From NCBI RefSeq assembly GCF_000224145.3, contig NC_020166.2, forward strand, positions 3,456,948 through 3,520,947: a stretch of DNA of 64,000 nt. The letters run 5' to 3'. Positions 1 to 11,010 of the stretch are shown here, piece after piece (the stretch's first letter is position 1; each line of letters starts with the position of its first letter). This DNA comes from Ciona intestinalis. Taxonomy: Eukaryota; Chordata; Ascidiacea; Phlebobranchia; Cionidae. The notes beneath the pieces were generated by a model. That model saw only the letters and a program-made list of their open reading frames with translations, was not told the DNA's origin and searched no databases. Both the position numbers and the translations under genes were made by a program.

Positions 1-127
1 ATGCCCTAAAGCACACACGGGCATCAGTAACCTTTCGTGCGATTTTCTACTTTATCATGTTTTTTCGCTTCTACCTTTCTCTCTTTTTTGCAATCAGACT
101 GTCGTGGTTTAGTTATTTCATGTAGAG

Positions 128-312
128 TACTGTGGGGCAAGATGGGACACCTTTAGCCCATATTATCTAAATATCCTGATCGTGTTTAAAACAATTAACA
201 GTCTATGGAAGTCGTGAGGATAGATTTTAATAACTCATTAAATGTACTTTGTTTACTATCAAATGAAACGAAGAAATAGAATGAAAAGGTGTCTCATCTT
301 CCTCCACTGTAC
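128..312 (+). mobile_element. MITE-A copy
   Basis: Nearly full-length copy of the window's commonest repeat. A G-rich left end (TGTGGGGCAAGATGGGACAC) mirrors a C-rich right end, with the internal words CCTGATCGTG and TTCTTTGTTTACTA-like sequence between. It lies beyond the last visible SLC13 exon, probably in an intron. Confidence 0.8.
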
Positions 313-397
313 AATATGTATAAAGACTTACGATAACCCCGTGCCCTACTACCGGGTTATTTTTACAGCCTTATGGCTTCTTACTTTTTTGGCCTAC

Positions 398-3300
398 CTT
401 GTGACCTGCAAAGAAATTCTGGTCTCTCTCTAGGAAGAATAAAAAGAAGAAACGACATGGTTATGGCAGTAGTTCCGTCAGAGACATTGCCATCAAATAT
501 TTGACCCCAGCCAGTTATAAAGCCAGGTTTGCGAAACAACCACAGTAGTGCAGTCAGAATGAACACCACCAGAACTATCCCTTCTTCCCACCTACAAGTA
601 ACATGCATAAAAACGGCAATTGTTTAAGGTATGAAATCAGATAATTTATTTTTTACCTCATTGACCCCAACTTTTTGTATTCACTTTTAATAACTGATTC
701 AGTATTCAGTTCGTCTTCTGTTTTACCAGAGCAAGCAAATAAAGTCTTCAGGCCACACAATCTAAAAGTAAGTATTAAAAATATTTCGTATTTTCCCCCG
801 CTATCTTTCCCTTTTTCATGTCTTTTTTTATGTCGTTTTTTGACCACGCGAGGATAGTGTTAGCTTTTGCATGGTAGGAACGTGCATATAGTAGGGTGAG
901 GGAAAATGAAACACACTTTCTTTCTAATATCTCGTCCAATTCGATCGAAAACAAAAACATTTAAAGAATTATAAAAGCGTAACCTCACGACTCCCATAGA
1001 CCGTTGTTAATTGTTTAAACACAGTCAGGATGTTTATATATTATATGATAAAGATGTCCAATCATACCCCAGAGTACTATATATTTCCCCCGCTGGAATA
1101 GTCAAGCTCTACAATAAATCTTTTATTTAAGGTGGCCGTACACAGTATCCGGAATTCGTCCGTTTTGTCTGTTTTGTCCGGATTTCGCTGCCGCATGTGG
1201 AACTCGGTAATGGGTTTGCATACGACTTCGCATGCGAATTCGCACGCCGGATACTGTGTGTGTACTTTTACCCGGATTTGACATATAACCAAATGAGCCA
1301 AAGATAAGTCAGAACTAGAAAGGCCAATGCAACTGGAACCCCAAATTTCATCCAAGCGACGAAAGTCAAATCTTGTGTGGTCTGTGGGTACAACCTATAA
1401 ATCAAACAAGATGGAATCAGAAGTAATATAGTAGGATGGGGCACCTTTAGTACATAATATCCAAATATCCTGATCGTCTTTTTAACAATTAAAAACGGTC
1501 TATGGGAGTTGTAAGGATATGGTTTTATAATTCTTTGAATGTTTCTTGTTTACCCCCAAATAGGACAAAAAAATAGAATGAAAAGGTGTCCCATCTTCCC
1601 CCACCCTACTATAGATAGATTTAACATATGGATAGGGTGTGGTAAAATAGATATGGGCAAGTTAAGTCACTTTTTTAATATAATTTTACCGGTACACATA
1701 TTTAATGATAGACGTTAACATATGTAACAGTATTCTCACGGTCCAGCAAGTCGCTAAGCATATAGACGGTTACCATTTTTTTAATTAAAATTCGGTTTTG
1801 AACGAATACATCACTTTTTAATAGGTGAAAAATGCATAATATTAGGATGCTCATTTTGAATGCTCGCTGATTTATATTAAAACGGCCAAAATTTTATAGT
1901 ATACAAGTTTGAATCATTTATTACGTGTTAACTCCGTGTGTTTTAATGTATTTGTTTGAAGTTTAATATAAATCTAGAATAGTACAAATTCATGGTATTA
2001 CCCCAAAACCGTCATAAATTTTTAACTTAGAAATAATGGGCAATATGTGGTTTAGTGTTCCATCTTATCCCACCCTATAAATGAAACATAAGCGATAGCC
2101 TTACTCTTCGTATAGTGCTACCAGTACAGAGTTTGAAGGCGTTCCAATAATTGTGCATAATCCTCCGATAGTTGCCGCAAATGTCACACAAACTGTGACT
2201 CCGTTTCGCAACAACTTCATTCTCTTTGTATTGGCTTCTTCTTCGGCGTCAAATCTTATATTTACCTGCAAGTTACTTTTTTTATATAAATTATATGATA
2301 TTCACATTTTATTAGCAACTAATTGACAATAACTTATGAGAGTTAAGAAAGAAGAGGTTTTTCAAAACGTGCAATAATTCTTAAAGTTATGATCTGAATT
2401 GTTGTAATATCTTTTTGCAAGTGTTTCAATACAACGTGGTCCTATAAATCTTCGCGTCTTAAGAGATTTCAATTTAGGAAAAAGAAATAGGACACCTTGG
2501 TTGTAACGACTATCGTTGCCTTGTCACGCTATGGGGTAAATAAGTCATTTTTATTCATTCAAACAAAGAAACGTCACCATACCTAATTTTTTAATTAAGT
2601 TATTCGACCAGACATCTATATAAGGCTGAGGTAAGATTGGACATGGGGTAAAATGGGACAGGGGTAAGATGGGTTTTTATTCCCTCTCTCGTCCTACATT
2701 TGGAAGTAAGTAAAACTATTTTTATAGAGTTATATAATTATATAGACCGTGGACTGTAAAAAAACATTGTTAATTGTTTAAATTCCATTTAGAAAATATG
2801 GAATTTAAGAGTTAGCGGTACCCCATCTTAACCCAACAGTACAATATACCGTGTTACTGACTTATATACAAACACTATGTGATGCGAGAACAAACCTGGG
2901 TTACAACAACCGACGATGCTTGTTGAGATTCGCCATTATTCGACCGAGACTGAAATAGGAACCAGTTAAAGAAATATTAATAATATAAGCGCATTGGAAA
3001 CCCCCCCAAAAAAACGGTTTAATAACAACAAATCATACAATGAACGTACTTCTAAGTCATCTGTATTTAAAGCTGGGTTTTCGTATCCGCTTATACTTTG
3101 GTTGGTCCCCGGTGCTTCTACCGTTTCGTTCGCCCTCTACAGGAAAAAAATACACTTTATGTTAGTATCTCCTAAGACATTACGAAACTGCTAGGTCTAT
3201 AACATAACATAGTATAGTAGGGTGGCGGAAGATGGGACACATTTAGCGCAGAACATCCAAATACCTTGATCACGATCAGGGTATTTGGATATTCTGCGCT

Positions 3301-4328
3301 AGCAACGGTCAATGGGAGTCATCAAGGTGCGGATTTATATTTATTTGAATTTTCTTTGTTTACTACCAAATGTGACAATAGAATGATAAGGTGTCCCATC
3401 TTCCCCCATTCTACTATACACTATTATTATATATTGGATTAAACGAAGTCTGCGGTCGCGAAGACGCGAAGATGTGCGGTAAGACACGAACACGCAAAAA
3501 CAATCGTTATACCACAATATGGGTTAAAATAGAATTATAAAACAGGGACTTGAGTACAGTATTTATGATACAACATGCACACGTAGCCAAATACTGCTAA
3601 AACTTCCATAAAGATCGCTTACTTTTTTTCTAAGCATAGAAATTTTACTTTCTTCTAGTTCTCCCATCAGAGCATTCACAACAGGCAGAATCATTGCCAC
3701 TGTAGCAGTATTGCTTATCCACATTGAAATAAAAAATGACGCTACCATGAAACCAGCGAACAAACTGTATTACAATAAACCAATATGAGTTGCCGGTGTA
3801 AGAAAATGGAATGACAGTTATAAAGTGTAAAACATACTTTAAAACAGCGTGTAAAGTGAGAAATAGCTATGTTACTGTTTTCTACCTCTGTGGACTCGTT
3901 CCAAAGAGTAACAATGCTCTTAAAGCAATTCTTTTATGCAGTCCAGTATTTTCCATTCCAATCGCAATCATTAGGCCTCCAATAAACAACCAGTTCGTGT
4001 CTATGAAATATGCCTTGCTGACTTCCTTTGAGGTCATTATTCCGGTCAAGGGGAAGACTATGAGTGGAATTAGTGACGTAACGGCCAGCGGAATTACTTC
4101 TGTTATCCAATATATTGCCATAACAAGAGTAATATACCCGCAGATGAATTCCTGTCAAAATTGGTGTCAGTAATATACTTTATAACTTTACATACCCTTC
4201 TGGGAAATGTGCTTTACCTTTCCTGTTACAAGAAGGGGCAACGGAAGTAGCATTACAGGAGTAAAAATAATAACCAGCGTTGACCTATATTTCCAAATTT
4301 GTTGTAAAAAATGCGGCAAGGCCATCAT
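398..4328 (-). CDS. SLC13-family sodium-coupled dicarboxylate/sulfate transporter, 5' part (eight exons)
   Basis: Members of this family are multi-pass membrane carriers that couple Na+ to uptake of citrate, succinate or sulfate. Exons read on the minus strand: 4328-4218, 4151-3886, 3764-3623, 3136-3050, 2949-2896, 2265-2105, 1394-1272, 591-398. All join in phase with GT-AG borders. The product begins MMALPHFLQQIWKYRS and continues with MAIYWITEVIPLAVTSLIPL and DTNWLFIGGLMIAIGMENT. The family signature SMWISNTATVAMILP follows (the SNT motif is a Na+/substrate site), then a charged variable loop, AATIGGLCTIIGTPSNS, and a further membrane pair ending VSDGTTAITMSFLLF. This matches SLC13A2/3/5-like order. 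The last visible exon uses donor G|GTAGGC at 398; an alternative CAG|GTCACA lies nearby. Remaining exons are off the left edge. Whether it prefers dicarboxylate or sulfate cannot be decided here. Confidence 0.93.
889..1080 (-). mobile_element. MITE-A copy in SLC13 intron
   Basis: Diverged but near full-length copy in reverse orientation, recognised by TAGTAGGGTGAGGGAAAATG at one end and the internal GACTCCCATAGACCGTTGTT. Flanked by TATA-like sequence on both sides. Confidence 0.75.
1131..1265. mobile_element. MITE-B copy (~130 bp)
   Basis: Short inverted-repeat element: left end GGTGGCCGTACACAGTATCC and right end GGATACTGTGTGTGTAC are near reverse complements. The core holds GCATACGACTTCGCATGC. 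Its right end almost touches the SLC13 exon that ends at 1272, so it sits right at the 5' splice site side of that intron. Confidence 0.75.
1429..1613 (+). mobile_element. MITE-A copy in SLC13 intron
   Basis: Forward copy, left end shortened, with clean right end CCCACCCTACTATA and the internal CCAAATATCCTGATCGT. Confidence 0.85.
2621..2847 (-). mobile_element. Diverged MITE-A copy in SLC13 intron
   Basis: The left end repeats its own motif (two ATGGGGTAAAATGGGACA-like blocks), giving a longer than usual copy. The internal words survive only in part (ATAGACCGTG, GTTAATTGTTTAAA). Confidence 0.6.
3215..3417 (+). mobile_element. MITE-A copy with internal fold-back
   Basis: Full-length ends, but between 3248 and 3302 the element carries an inverted duplicate of itself (AGCGCAGAACATCCAAATAC followed by GTATTTGGATATTCTGCGCT) replacing the usual GTTTTAAACAATTAAC stretch. 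Confidence 0.85.
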
Positions 4329-4676
4329 TTCGCAGTGTATGTGTTTAAACAGTTCTTTTTTATTTATTTTTTTTTATTAAAATAAATAAAGCGTGTAGTA
4401 ACAGTTGATTTCTAACGACCTTATCAGTTGGAATATGAATTTCTAATTACATTACATTTATTCGAACTTTAATACACCAAAACGGTGAACATCTACGCAA
4501 CGCTAATACATCACAATTTGAAGATAATAACCCAATAACCGAAATATCTTTCTCTGTGTCAACTAACCCCACCTGCTACATCAATGCATAATATGAATTC
4601 GTAAATTGTTTGAATAAATATTTGGCTTTACGTTACAATGCAAGTATAAACCAAATTTGGTATTAATAAATAGAGT

Positions 4677-4873
4677 ATAGTAGGGTGGGGGAAGATGGAC
4701 ACCTTTTCACACATAATCACCAAATATCCTGATCGTGTTTTAAACAATTAACAACGATCTATGGGAGCCGTGAGGATAAAGTTTTATAAAAAATCGTTGA
4801 ATGTTTGTTTACTAGCCAAATTGGAGGAGAAAATAGATTGAAAAGGTGTCCCATCTTCCCCCACCCTACTATA
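4677..4873 (+). mobile_element. MITE-A copy upstream of SLC13 gene
   Basis: Forward, almost canonical copy about 350 bp upstream of the SLC13 start codon. TATA flanks both sides. The remainder of 4329-4676 shows no gene or repeat that I recognise. Confidence 0.88.
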
Positions 4874-4994
4874 TATAGAATACTCTATATCACCAAACTC
4901 CTATTAAAATCCCATACCGAAACATAATAAGCATTGTAATATATGTTTAATAAAACGTACAGTCCTGCGATTCGCACAACAGGTGTCCGTACAA

Positions 4995-5100
4995 ATGCAT
5001 TTAAACCAGCGATTCTTAAACTGGGGGTAAATTCTCCGTATTTAGGGGTAAATGAGCTATACCAATCAAAATTTACATTAGTTGACGGGACCGAAAAATT
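4995..5100. mobile_element. Possible hAT-like element end
   Basis: CAGCGATTCTTAAACTGGGG resembles the CAGTGGTTCCCAAACT-type terminal repeats of hAT transposons. No opposite end was located, so this is a fragment at best. Confidence 0.3.
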
Positions 5101-5174
5101 GTGCCAATTGTAGTACTTTACCAGACATTGAACAACTCGTTGTCAAAAAGCAAGCGCATTCGTTGCATAAATAT

Positions 5175-5365
5175 ATAGTAGGGTGGGAAAAGATGGGACA
5201 CCTTTTAATTTCCTCGTCCCCTTTGGTAGTAAACAAAGAACTTTCAAAATATTATAAAATCGCATCCTCTCGACTTCCATGAACCGTTGTTAATTGTTTA
5301 AAACACGATCAGAATATTTGAATATTATTAGCTAAAACTGTCCCATCTTTCCCCACAGTACTATA
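5175..5365 (-). mobile_element. MITE-A copy
   Basis: Reverse-oriented, near full length, TAGTAGGGTGGGAAAAGATG to CCCCACAGTACTATA. Confidence 0.85.
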
Positions 5366-5526
5366 TAACTGATGTAATTATTTGTTTTCGCTTTTTAATA
5401 AAGGACTGAATTTCGAATATATTTTCTATTTATTATCTTATTATTTAACACGTAAGTAGTCACACAGGCGCTTTTTTCGTCGAACCCTTCTTCTTGATGT
5501 TGTGTACTTAAAAACTGGTTATCTGT

Positions 5527-5632
5527 CCGGCGCCGTGGCACAGTTGGCGGTAATAGGTTAAATACTCGTCGCTGCTACCATTGTAGGCGTATCTTTGGGT
5601 AACACACTCAACGGCAATTGCTTCAACCCAGT
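5527..5632 (+). mobile_element. tRNA-derived SINE, 3'-truncated
   Basis: Begins with the tRNA-like head (GCGCCGTGGCACAGTTGG), then CGTCGCTGCTACCATTGTAG and CAATTGCTTCAACCCAGTG, as in the longer SINE copies at 33.3 and 56.4 kb. The tail half is missing. Confidence 0.6.
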
Positions 5633-5639
5633 GAATAAT

Positions 5640-7428
5640 TATGTTAATTATTTTGTTTATTATCTAATAGAGGCATGTAAAAAGAAGTGTTAATATGTAT
5701 ACCTTATATAGCCTTTTCTAGAAGTCCTACTAAATATATACCTACGGTTAAATATCACGCCGATAATAACTGAATATTTCAATTTTCGTTCAGCGTTACG
5801 TATATGGTGGTCGTTATAAGTAAGTAAATATACAAAATGCCTCAAAATGCATTTGACTTTTAATCAGCTAACTTCCATGTGCAGTCGCTTTCTCACTTTT
5901 TTTAATAATGATGAAAGAAACCCGAACTTTTACCAGTCTGTGTAATGGTCCACTGCGTGCGAGTTCTAAGAACTGAAACGTTTGCGTTTTAGAAATGATA
6001 GTCAACAATAGTGTTTTGAATGCATTAGAGCATGGCCGCCCAACTGAGCATGGTCCACTCAGCACATTGAGTAGTATATTATGATTACAGCGTTTATTCA
6101 AAAGTTCACAAAGACGAAACGTAAAACTGGAAATCCTAAAGAAGATTTTTCACAATCTCGTATTAGCCTTGTACGTTTTTACTCATTTTATTTACTTTTA
6201 TATAACTTGAAAAATGTGAGGCTGACCGTTTTCACATGCAATTTCAAACTTTAGAAGTTTGGATATTGTACAATCGTAGTGAAAACCGAAAAACATTGTA
6301 ACGTCTTAATTTGCTTTATAATTCGCTCTTGCTTTGTAGCAGCGTGTTTATGTCCCCTAATTTTAATTTCTCATGCGTGTGTATTTTATGTGTTATGTGA
6401 CGTCACAATTACGCCACGTTTGACTGCTGGTAATCATTTTTTATCTTTCTTTTCCCATCACCTCGCAGTCCAAGTGTACTGTTGTATTTATATCTGCCAA
6501 CATCCATCTTGTTTGAATAGTTACCCCTGTGCGGCCCTGTGTGTGCCTGCTATCTTGTCCTAAAATTGTTCGGTAGGTGCTATGTTTTTTATATATCGTA
6601 TTATTTTGTGTGATAGTTTGTAAACCGTACGCTCTGTATGTGTGTATCACTTAAATGTCTGTGTATTATTTAATCGCGTATATATTTTTAGAAAACCGTG
6701 CGTACATACGTACCATACCGTGCGTACCCGTACAAAATAAATTCGTTTACAACAAATCAACGTACACGTTTTCGTCAATCTACAACTCTCGTGTGACCTG
6801 TCCGGCGACCCAAAGTTAGGAAACGGCGCTCGTGTCCGCCATTACGCACACAGAGCGTGAATCGTATATACAAATGCATGGTCGGCATGTGTTCATTTAG
6901 TTCTTGTAAGCGATACAAAGCTAGAAAACACGTATAGCGGTTGTTTTAACATTTAAAATATAATTTCTAATAAAAATCTTGTTATATAATATTAAATCTA
7001 GGAATTAATGTGGAGTAAATTATTATTTTGACTGGTTTTCGGCGTACAGTGTGGTTTAACAGGGTACTTTACGTTGGTGATGTACTTGGTTTTTATTGGT
7101 GATGTGCTTGGCGCAGAAGTGCTTGGTTTTTAAAAAATCGCAATATTTAAACGAAAAACAGCACCCAGCAATGATAAAATGCTATGCTTTGGGCTCCGTA
7201 ATGGCGGCGAATATGACGTCATAGACGCGGAGACAATGGATAACAAAGCTCGTTGTTTTACAATCCGTTTCCTAACTTGGTCTATACTAACTTTGGGGCG
7301 ACCTAGGACGCGCCTCTGATAGACCGTTACAAACATATTTGGTGGTACCTTAATATAATACTTTATTATTGCGCTATGGCACCGTTTACTTTGCTTGGAT
7401 GTATACGTTCAATATTTTAAAAGTATCA
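5640..7428. other. Stretch without recognised gene
   Basis: No convincing coding region. Open frames here are short and show no family resemblance. Two blocks, about 6785-6840 and (inverted) 7190-7305, share the words AAAGTTAGGAAACGG and CGCCATTACG. A ~35-bp piece at about 7259-7298 matches 24725-24765 inside the LINE remnant, so scattered retroelement debris is likely. Confidence 0.4.
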
Positions 7429-7501
7429 CGATCCTGCCAGGACTCGAACCTGGAATCTCCTGATTCGTAGTCAGGCGCCTTATCCATTGGGCCACAGGAC
7501 C
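7429..7501 (-). tRNA. tRNA-Arg (anticodon ACG), copy 1
   Basis: 73 nt with acceptor GGTCCTG pairing CAGGATC (one G-T pair) and discriminator G. The anticodon arm is CTGA-CTACGAA-TCAG, so the anticodon is ACG (decodes CGU, and CGC if A34 becomes inosine). The T arm is CCAGG-TTCGAGT-CCTGG. Internal A and B boxes are intact. Downstream there is a TTTT within about 10 nt for Pol III termination. The upstream flank AACTTCCTTCCTCTTATA is shared with copies 3 and 5. Confidence 0.95.
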
Positions 7502-7577
7502 GATACACATAAAAGCACATATACTTATCTCATGTATTAGAGCTTACGTATAAGAGGAAGGAAGTTATTAAAGAAAG

Positions 7578-7720
7578 GTAATTTGGTAGTATCTCGTCCC
7601 ATTTGGTAATAAACAAAGAACATTTAATGAGTTATAAAACCGTCTCCTCACGACTTCGATAGACCGTTGTTAATTGCTTCAAAAACTTTGTAAAGGTGTT
7701 CTATCTTACCACGCAGTAAC
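7578..7720 (-). mobile_element. Truncated MITE-A beside tRNA copy 1
   Basis: Lacks its G-rich end. The same truncated fragment sits beside tRNA copies 5 and 6, so the fragment was co-amplified with the tRNA gene. Confidence 0.7.
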
Positions 7721-8246
7721 CACACAAAGAATGAAATTATTTTGTTTCTTTGGTCCCGATAACGAAAAGCGGGGAAGTTTACAAGCGCGAAAAGTCGAGG
7801 TAAAAGACATGAATAAAGCTGTGTGTTTTGTTTTAACAAACTAACAAACAATTTAATCCCGACGTATGCTACTGGTCTAATTTTTAGTTTTATTAACTTA
7901 TTGAAAATTGAATGAATATAGTTAACCCGAATGGCAATTTTAACATTTTATACCGGTAATATCTTTATGAACGCACTCTTTCTATTGCTGCACATTTAAA
8001 AATGGTAACCGGGAACCGCTTTTTTAATTACTTCTTATTTGTTTTTGTTTCAGCTTCGTTAACCGCGGTTGTAAAATTGGTTAATTCAAATGATGCTACG
8101 TGCTCGTTTATTTAAAGCTCAGCTCTCTTGTTTAATATTATGGCTTGTTGCACCAAAACAACATACGTTTGCAATGACTTCCGCTAAGTTATAAATAACT
8201 TCTTTGTGCATGGACGTATACTAAACATTCTATGTTTTCTTGCAAC

Positions 8247-8319
8247 GGTCCTGTGGCCCAATGGATAAGGCGCCTGACTACGAATCAGGAGATTCCAGGT
8301 TCGAGTCCTGGCAGGATCG
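8247..8319 (+). tRNA. tRNA-Arg (ACG), copy 2
   Basis: Identical in its 73 nt to copies 1, 4 and 5. Followed almost at once by TTTCTTCTTTTTT, a strong Pol III terminator. Its upstream flank differs from copies 1, 3 and 5 but mirrors copy 4. Confidence 0.96.
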
Positions 8320-8413
8320 CTTTCTTCTTTTTTATGTGGGTACTGTAGATAAGCTGAACTAACGCTAGTACCCAAATTTCACAATTCCTGGATTAGAAAT
8401 TAACAAAGTGTCT

Positions 8414-8504
8414 CGTTGTACAATTCTGTAAATTGTTCTGTTTACCACCAAATGGAACGAAATAAGAGAAACAAAGTATATCCTATCTTACCCCACCCTC
8501 CTAT
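8414..8504 (+). mobile_element. Half MITE-A
   Basis: Right half only (TTCTGTTTACCACCAAATGG to CCCCACCCTCCTATAC). Mirror copy at 9209-9305. Confidence 0.65.
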
Positions 8505-8979
8505 ACAACAGAGTATGAAAGTAATGTATGGACGTGTATCGTATGCATTTGTAACGTATTGTTTTTTGTGTATGTATGCGATGGGTCATAATTGTTCAGA
8601 CACGCTACCGTACGGCACGGTGTTTCCTGCAGCTTCATTTTAAAAGTAAACGTATTTTTATTAACAAAATTTATGTGAGCACACGTCAAAAACTTCAAAA
8701 GTTTTCCCAACACCTTGGTGAAAATGAAGATTCGTCAACAACTATTATGTTTAGTCTTGGCCACCTTATTTTTTGTATTTATACAATGAATGTTTTACCT
8801 TTGTGAATATTTAGCAAAAATGATAAATTATAAGCTCTATTATATTAATCTTTTGTTGGTATGCTCCTTTAAGTTTTTCTTACTCCCGCGAGTTAATCAA
8901 TGGATATTTTCAGCAACTTCCTTCCTCTTGTAATAAAGCTCCAAGACACGAGCTTACTATATGCGTATAAGTTTGTATC

Positions 8980-9052
8980 GGTCCTGTGGCCCAATGGATA
9001 AGGCGCCTGACTACGAATCAGGAGATTCCTGGTTCGAGTCCTGGCAGGATCG
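8980..9052 (+). tRNA. tRNA-Arg (ACG), copy 3, T-stem variant
   Basis: As the other copies except that the 5' side of the T stem reads CCTGG instead of CCAGG. This creates a T-T mismatch in the middle of the stem facing CCTGG. Acceptor, anticodon arm and A/B boxes are otherwise intact, and a run of T (GGATTTTTTT) follows. It may be expressed but less stable, or an early pseudogene. Confidence 0.85.
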
Positions 9053-9208
9053 TGGATTTTTTTAAAAAAACATCGAACTTACATCAAAACCAAGTAAATG
9101 AACGGTAGCGTGTCTAAACCATAATGAGCCATCGCATATGTACACAAAAATACGTTACAAATGCATACGATACACGCTCATACATTAATTTCATACTCTG
9201 TTGTATAA

Positions 9209-9305
9209 GAGGGTGGGGTAAAATAGGATATACTTTGTTTCTTTTTTTTTCGTTCCATTTGGTACTAAAAAAAAACAATTAATTTACAGAATTGTACAAC
9301 GCGAC
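9209..9305 (-). mobile_element. Half MITE-A (mirror of 8414-8504)
   Basis: GAGGGTGGGGTAAAATAGGA followed by TTCGTTCCATTTGGTACTAA. It is the inverted partner of the fragment beside tRNA copy 2. Confidence 0.65.
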
Positions 9306-9415
9306 ACTTCGTTGATTTCTAAAAACGCAACCAGGAATTATAGTATTTAGGTGTAAACTTTATTTCCTCTTATCCACAGTACCCCTGTACCCGCATATAT
9401 TAAAATAAAAGAACG

Positions 9416-9488
9416 CGATCCTGCCAGGACTCGAACCTGGAATCTCCTGATTCGTAGTCAGGCGCCTTATCCATTGGGCCACAGGACC
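9416..9488 (-). tRNA. tRNA-Arg (ACG), copy 4
   Basis: 73 nt identical to copy 2 and placed as its mirror image. Terminator TTTTATTTTAAT about 6 nt past the discriminator base. Confidence 0.96.
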
Positions 9489-10029
9489 GATACAGTAAAT
9501 TAACGAACGTTTAAGATATACCAACACATCAGTAAGCTATTAAAAACTTAGCGGAAGTCATTGGAAAAGGCTGTTGTTTGGTGGCCGGACGCAATAACAC
9601 ATAATATTAAACAAGAGAGCTAAGCTCCAAATGTATGAGCACGTAGCATAATTTTAATTAATTATTTTTACAACCACGGTTAAGCTCAAATAAAAAAAGA
9701 ACTAACGAACAAAAGCGTTTCCCGGTTTTCATTTGTGATCGTGTAGCAGTAAAAAGGCTGTATTTTTAAAAATATTACACACTAAAAAGTGTTAAAATTG
9801 ACATTTTGGATAACTATATTATATTAGCTTTTAATAAGTTAATAAAACTACAGACAAAAGCAGTGCATACATTGAATTTGAATGCTTCTTAGTATATTCA
9901 AATAAAACACACAGTTTCATTTATATTTCACTATATGATGAGAACAGATGTCAAGACAGTTGTCATTAAATTCCGTTATGTTGTCTATGATTGGTCTCGG
10001 GGCCATCACGTGGTACTGTTGTCGTATAG

Positions 10030-10182
10030 CACAGAAAAAAAAACAAACACAAAACTAATATAATAGTTACTAACAAAGTTACATACGTGGTAACGTAAGG
10101 TGTATGAAGTATAGCACCCGTGTAATAACAACTGTCGTTTTCCGGCCAAGCGAGGATATAAAGCAAGCTACATTTAAACGGC
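10030..10182 (+). mobile_element. SINE 3' part at palindrome edge
   Basis: Tail half of the tRNA-derived SINE (GTTACATACGTGGTAACGTA ... TGTCGTTTTCCGGCCAAGCG). Its inverted partner at 24293-24450 marks the same place in the other palindrome arm. Confidence 0.65.
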
Positions 10183-10263
10183 ATGACGATAATCGCATAA
10201 CATACACATGAATGTAATATGCTTTATTCTCATGGTTATCATGATTGTTTTTGAAACAAATAA

Positions 10264-10345
10264 CAACAGCCTATCGGAGTCGTAAAGATACGGTTTTATA
10301 ACACTTTGAATGTTCTTTGTTTACTCCCAAATGGAACGAGATACT
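10264..10345 (+). mobile_element. Truncated MITE-A beside tRNA copy 5
   Basis: Central third only (TAACAACAGCCTATCGGAGT to ACTCCCAAATGG). Mirrored at 24128-24225. Confidence 0.6.
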
Positions 10346-10431
10346 ACCATATTAGTTTTCTTAAATAACTTCCTTCCTCTTATAAGTAAGTTCTAACATA
10401 CTAGATAAGTATATGTGCTTGTTTTGGCATC

Positions 10432-10504
10432 GGTCCTGTGGCCCAATGGATAAGGCGCCTGACTACGAATCAGGAGATTCCAGGTTCGAGTCCTGGCAGG
10501 ATCG
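10432..10504 (+). tRNA. tRNA-Arg (ACG), copy 5
   Basis: 73 nt identical to copy 2. The upstream flank AACTTCCTTCCTCTTATAAG is shared with copy 1. The terminator is TTTT about 6 nt downstream. Mirror partner of copy 6. Confidence 0.96.
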
Positions 10505-10677
10505 TATTAATTTTAAAATAATAAGCGTATACATCCAAACCAAGTAAACGATGCCATAGCGCAAAACAAAGTAATATTTATTTTCCTCCAGAATAACGTC
10601 GATTCGTGGTATTCATTACGTTGTGCATCTACATGGTCTTAATAAATAAGAAATTAAATTTAGTTGGTGTAATAAAG

Positions 10678-11010
10678 TACAGTATGGTGGGGGAAGATGG
10701 GACACCTTTTAAAGGTGGCTGTACACAGTATCCGGCGTGCGAAGTCGTATGCAAATCCGTGTCCAATTCCGCACGCGGCAGCGAAATCCGGACAAAACAG
10801 ACATAACGGACGAATTCCGGATACTGTGTATAGCCACCTTAACTGTATTTTCTCGTCCCATTTATCAGTAAACAAAGAACATTTAAATAATTATAAAACT
10901 ATATCCCCACGACTCTCATATAGACTTGTTTATTGTTAATTGTTTAAAACACGATCAGGATACTTGCATACTGTGTGCTAAAGTGTCCCATTTTCCACCA
11001 CCCCACTATA
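10678..11010 (-). mobile_element. MITE-A interrupted by MITE-B
   Basis: A reverse MITE-A (GGTGGGGGAAGATGGGACAC to CCACCCCACTATA) is split by a MITE-B at 10714-10838, proving that MITE-B moved later. The same nested pair is at 23511-23842. Confidence 0.9.
10714..10838. mobile_element. MITE-B nested in MITE-A
   Basis: Ends AGGTGGCTGTACACAGTATC and GATACTGTGTATAGCCACCT. TAA stands on both sides, which fits a 3-bp target duplication of the PIF/Harbinger kind. Confidence 0.85.

Larger units (their letters stand above)
8100..9700. repeat. Inverted duplication around tRNA copies 2 and 4
   Basis: The sequence on the left of about 8.87 kb reappears inverted on the right. Examples: CTCTCTTGTTTAATATTATG near 8.12 kb against its complement near 9.61 kb, and the region around 8.4-8.6 kb against 9.1-9.3 kb. 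tRNA copies 2 and 4 are the mirror partners. Copy 3 lies near the centre and breaks the symmetry. Confidence 0.8.

Noticed and set aside
6340-6840. Possible solo LTR or LTR-element debris
   Set aside because: Some LTR-like features (TATA-like words, AATAAA-like words, a following GCGACCC) but no matching second end, target duplication or coding remnant.
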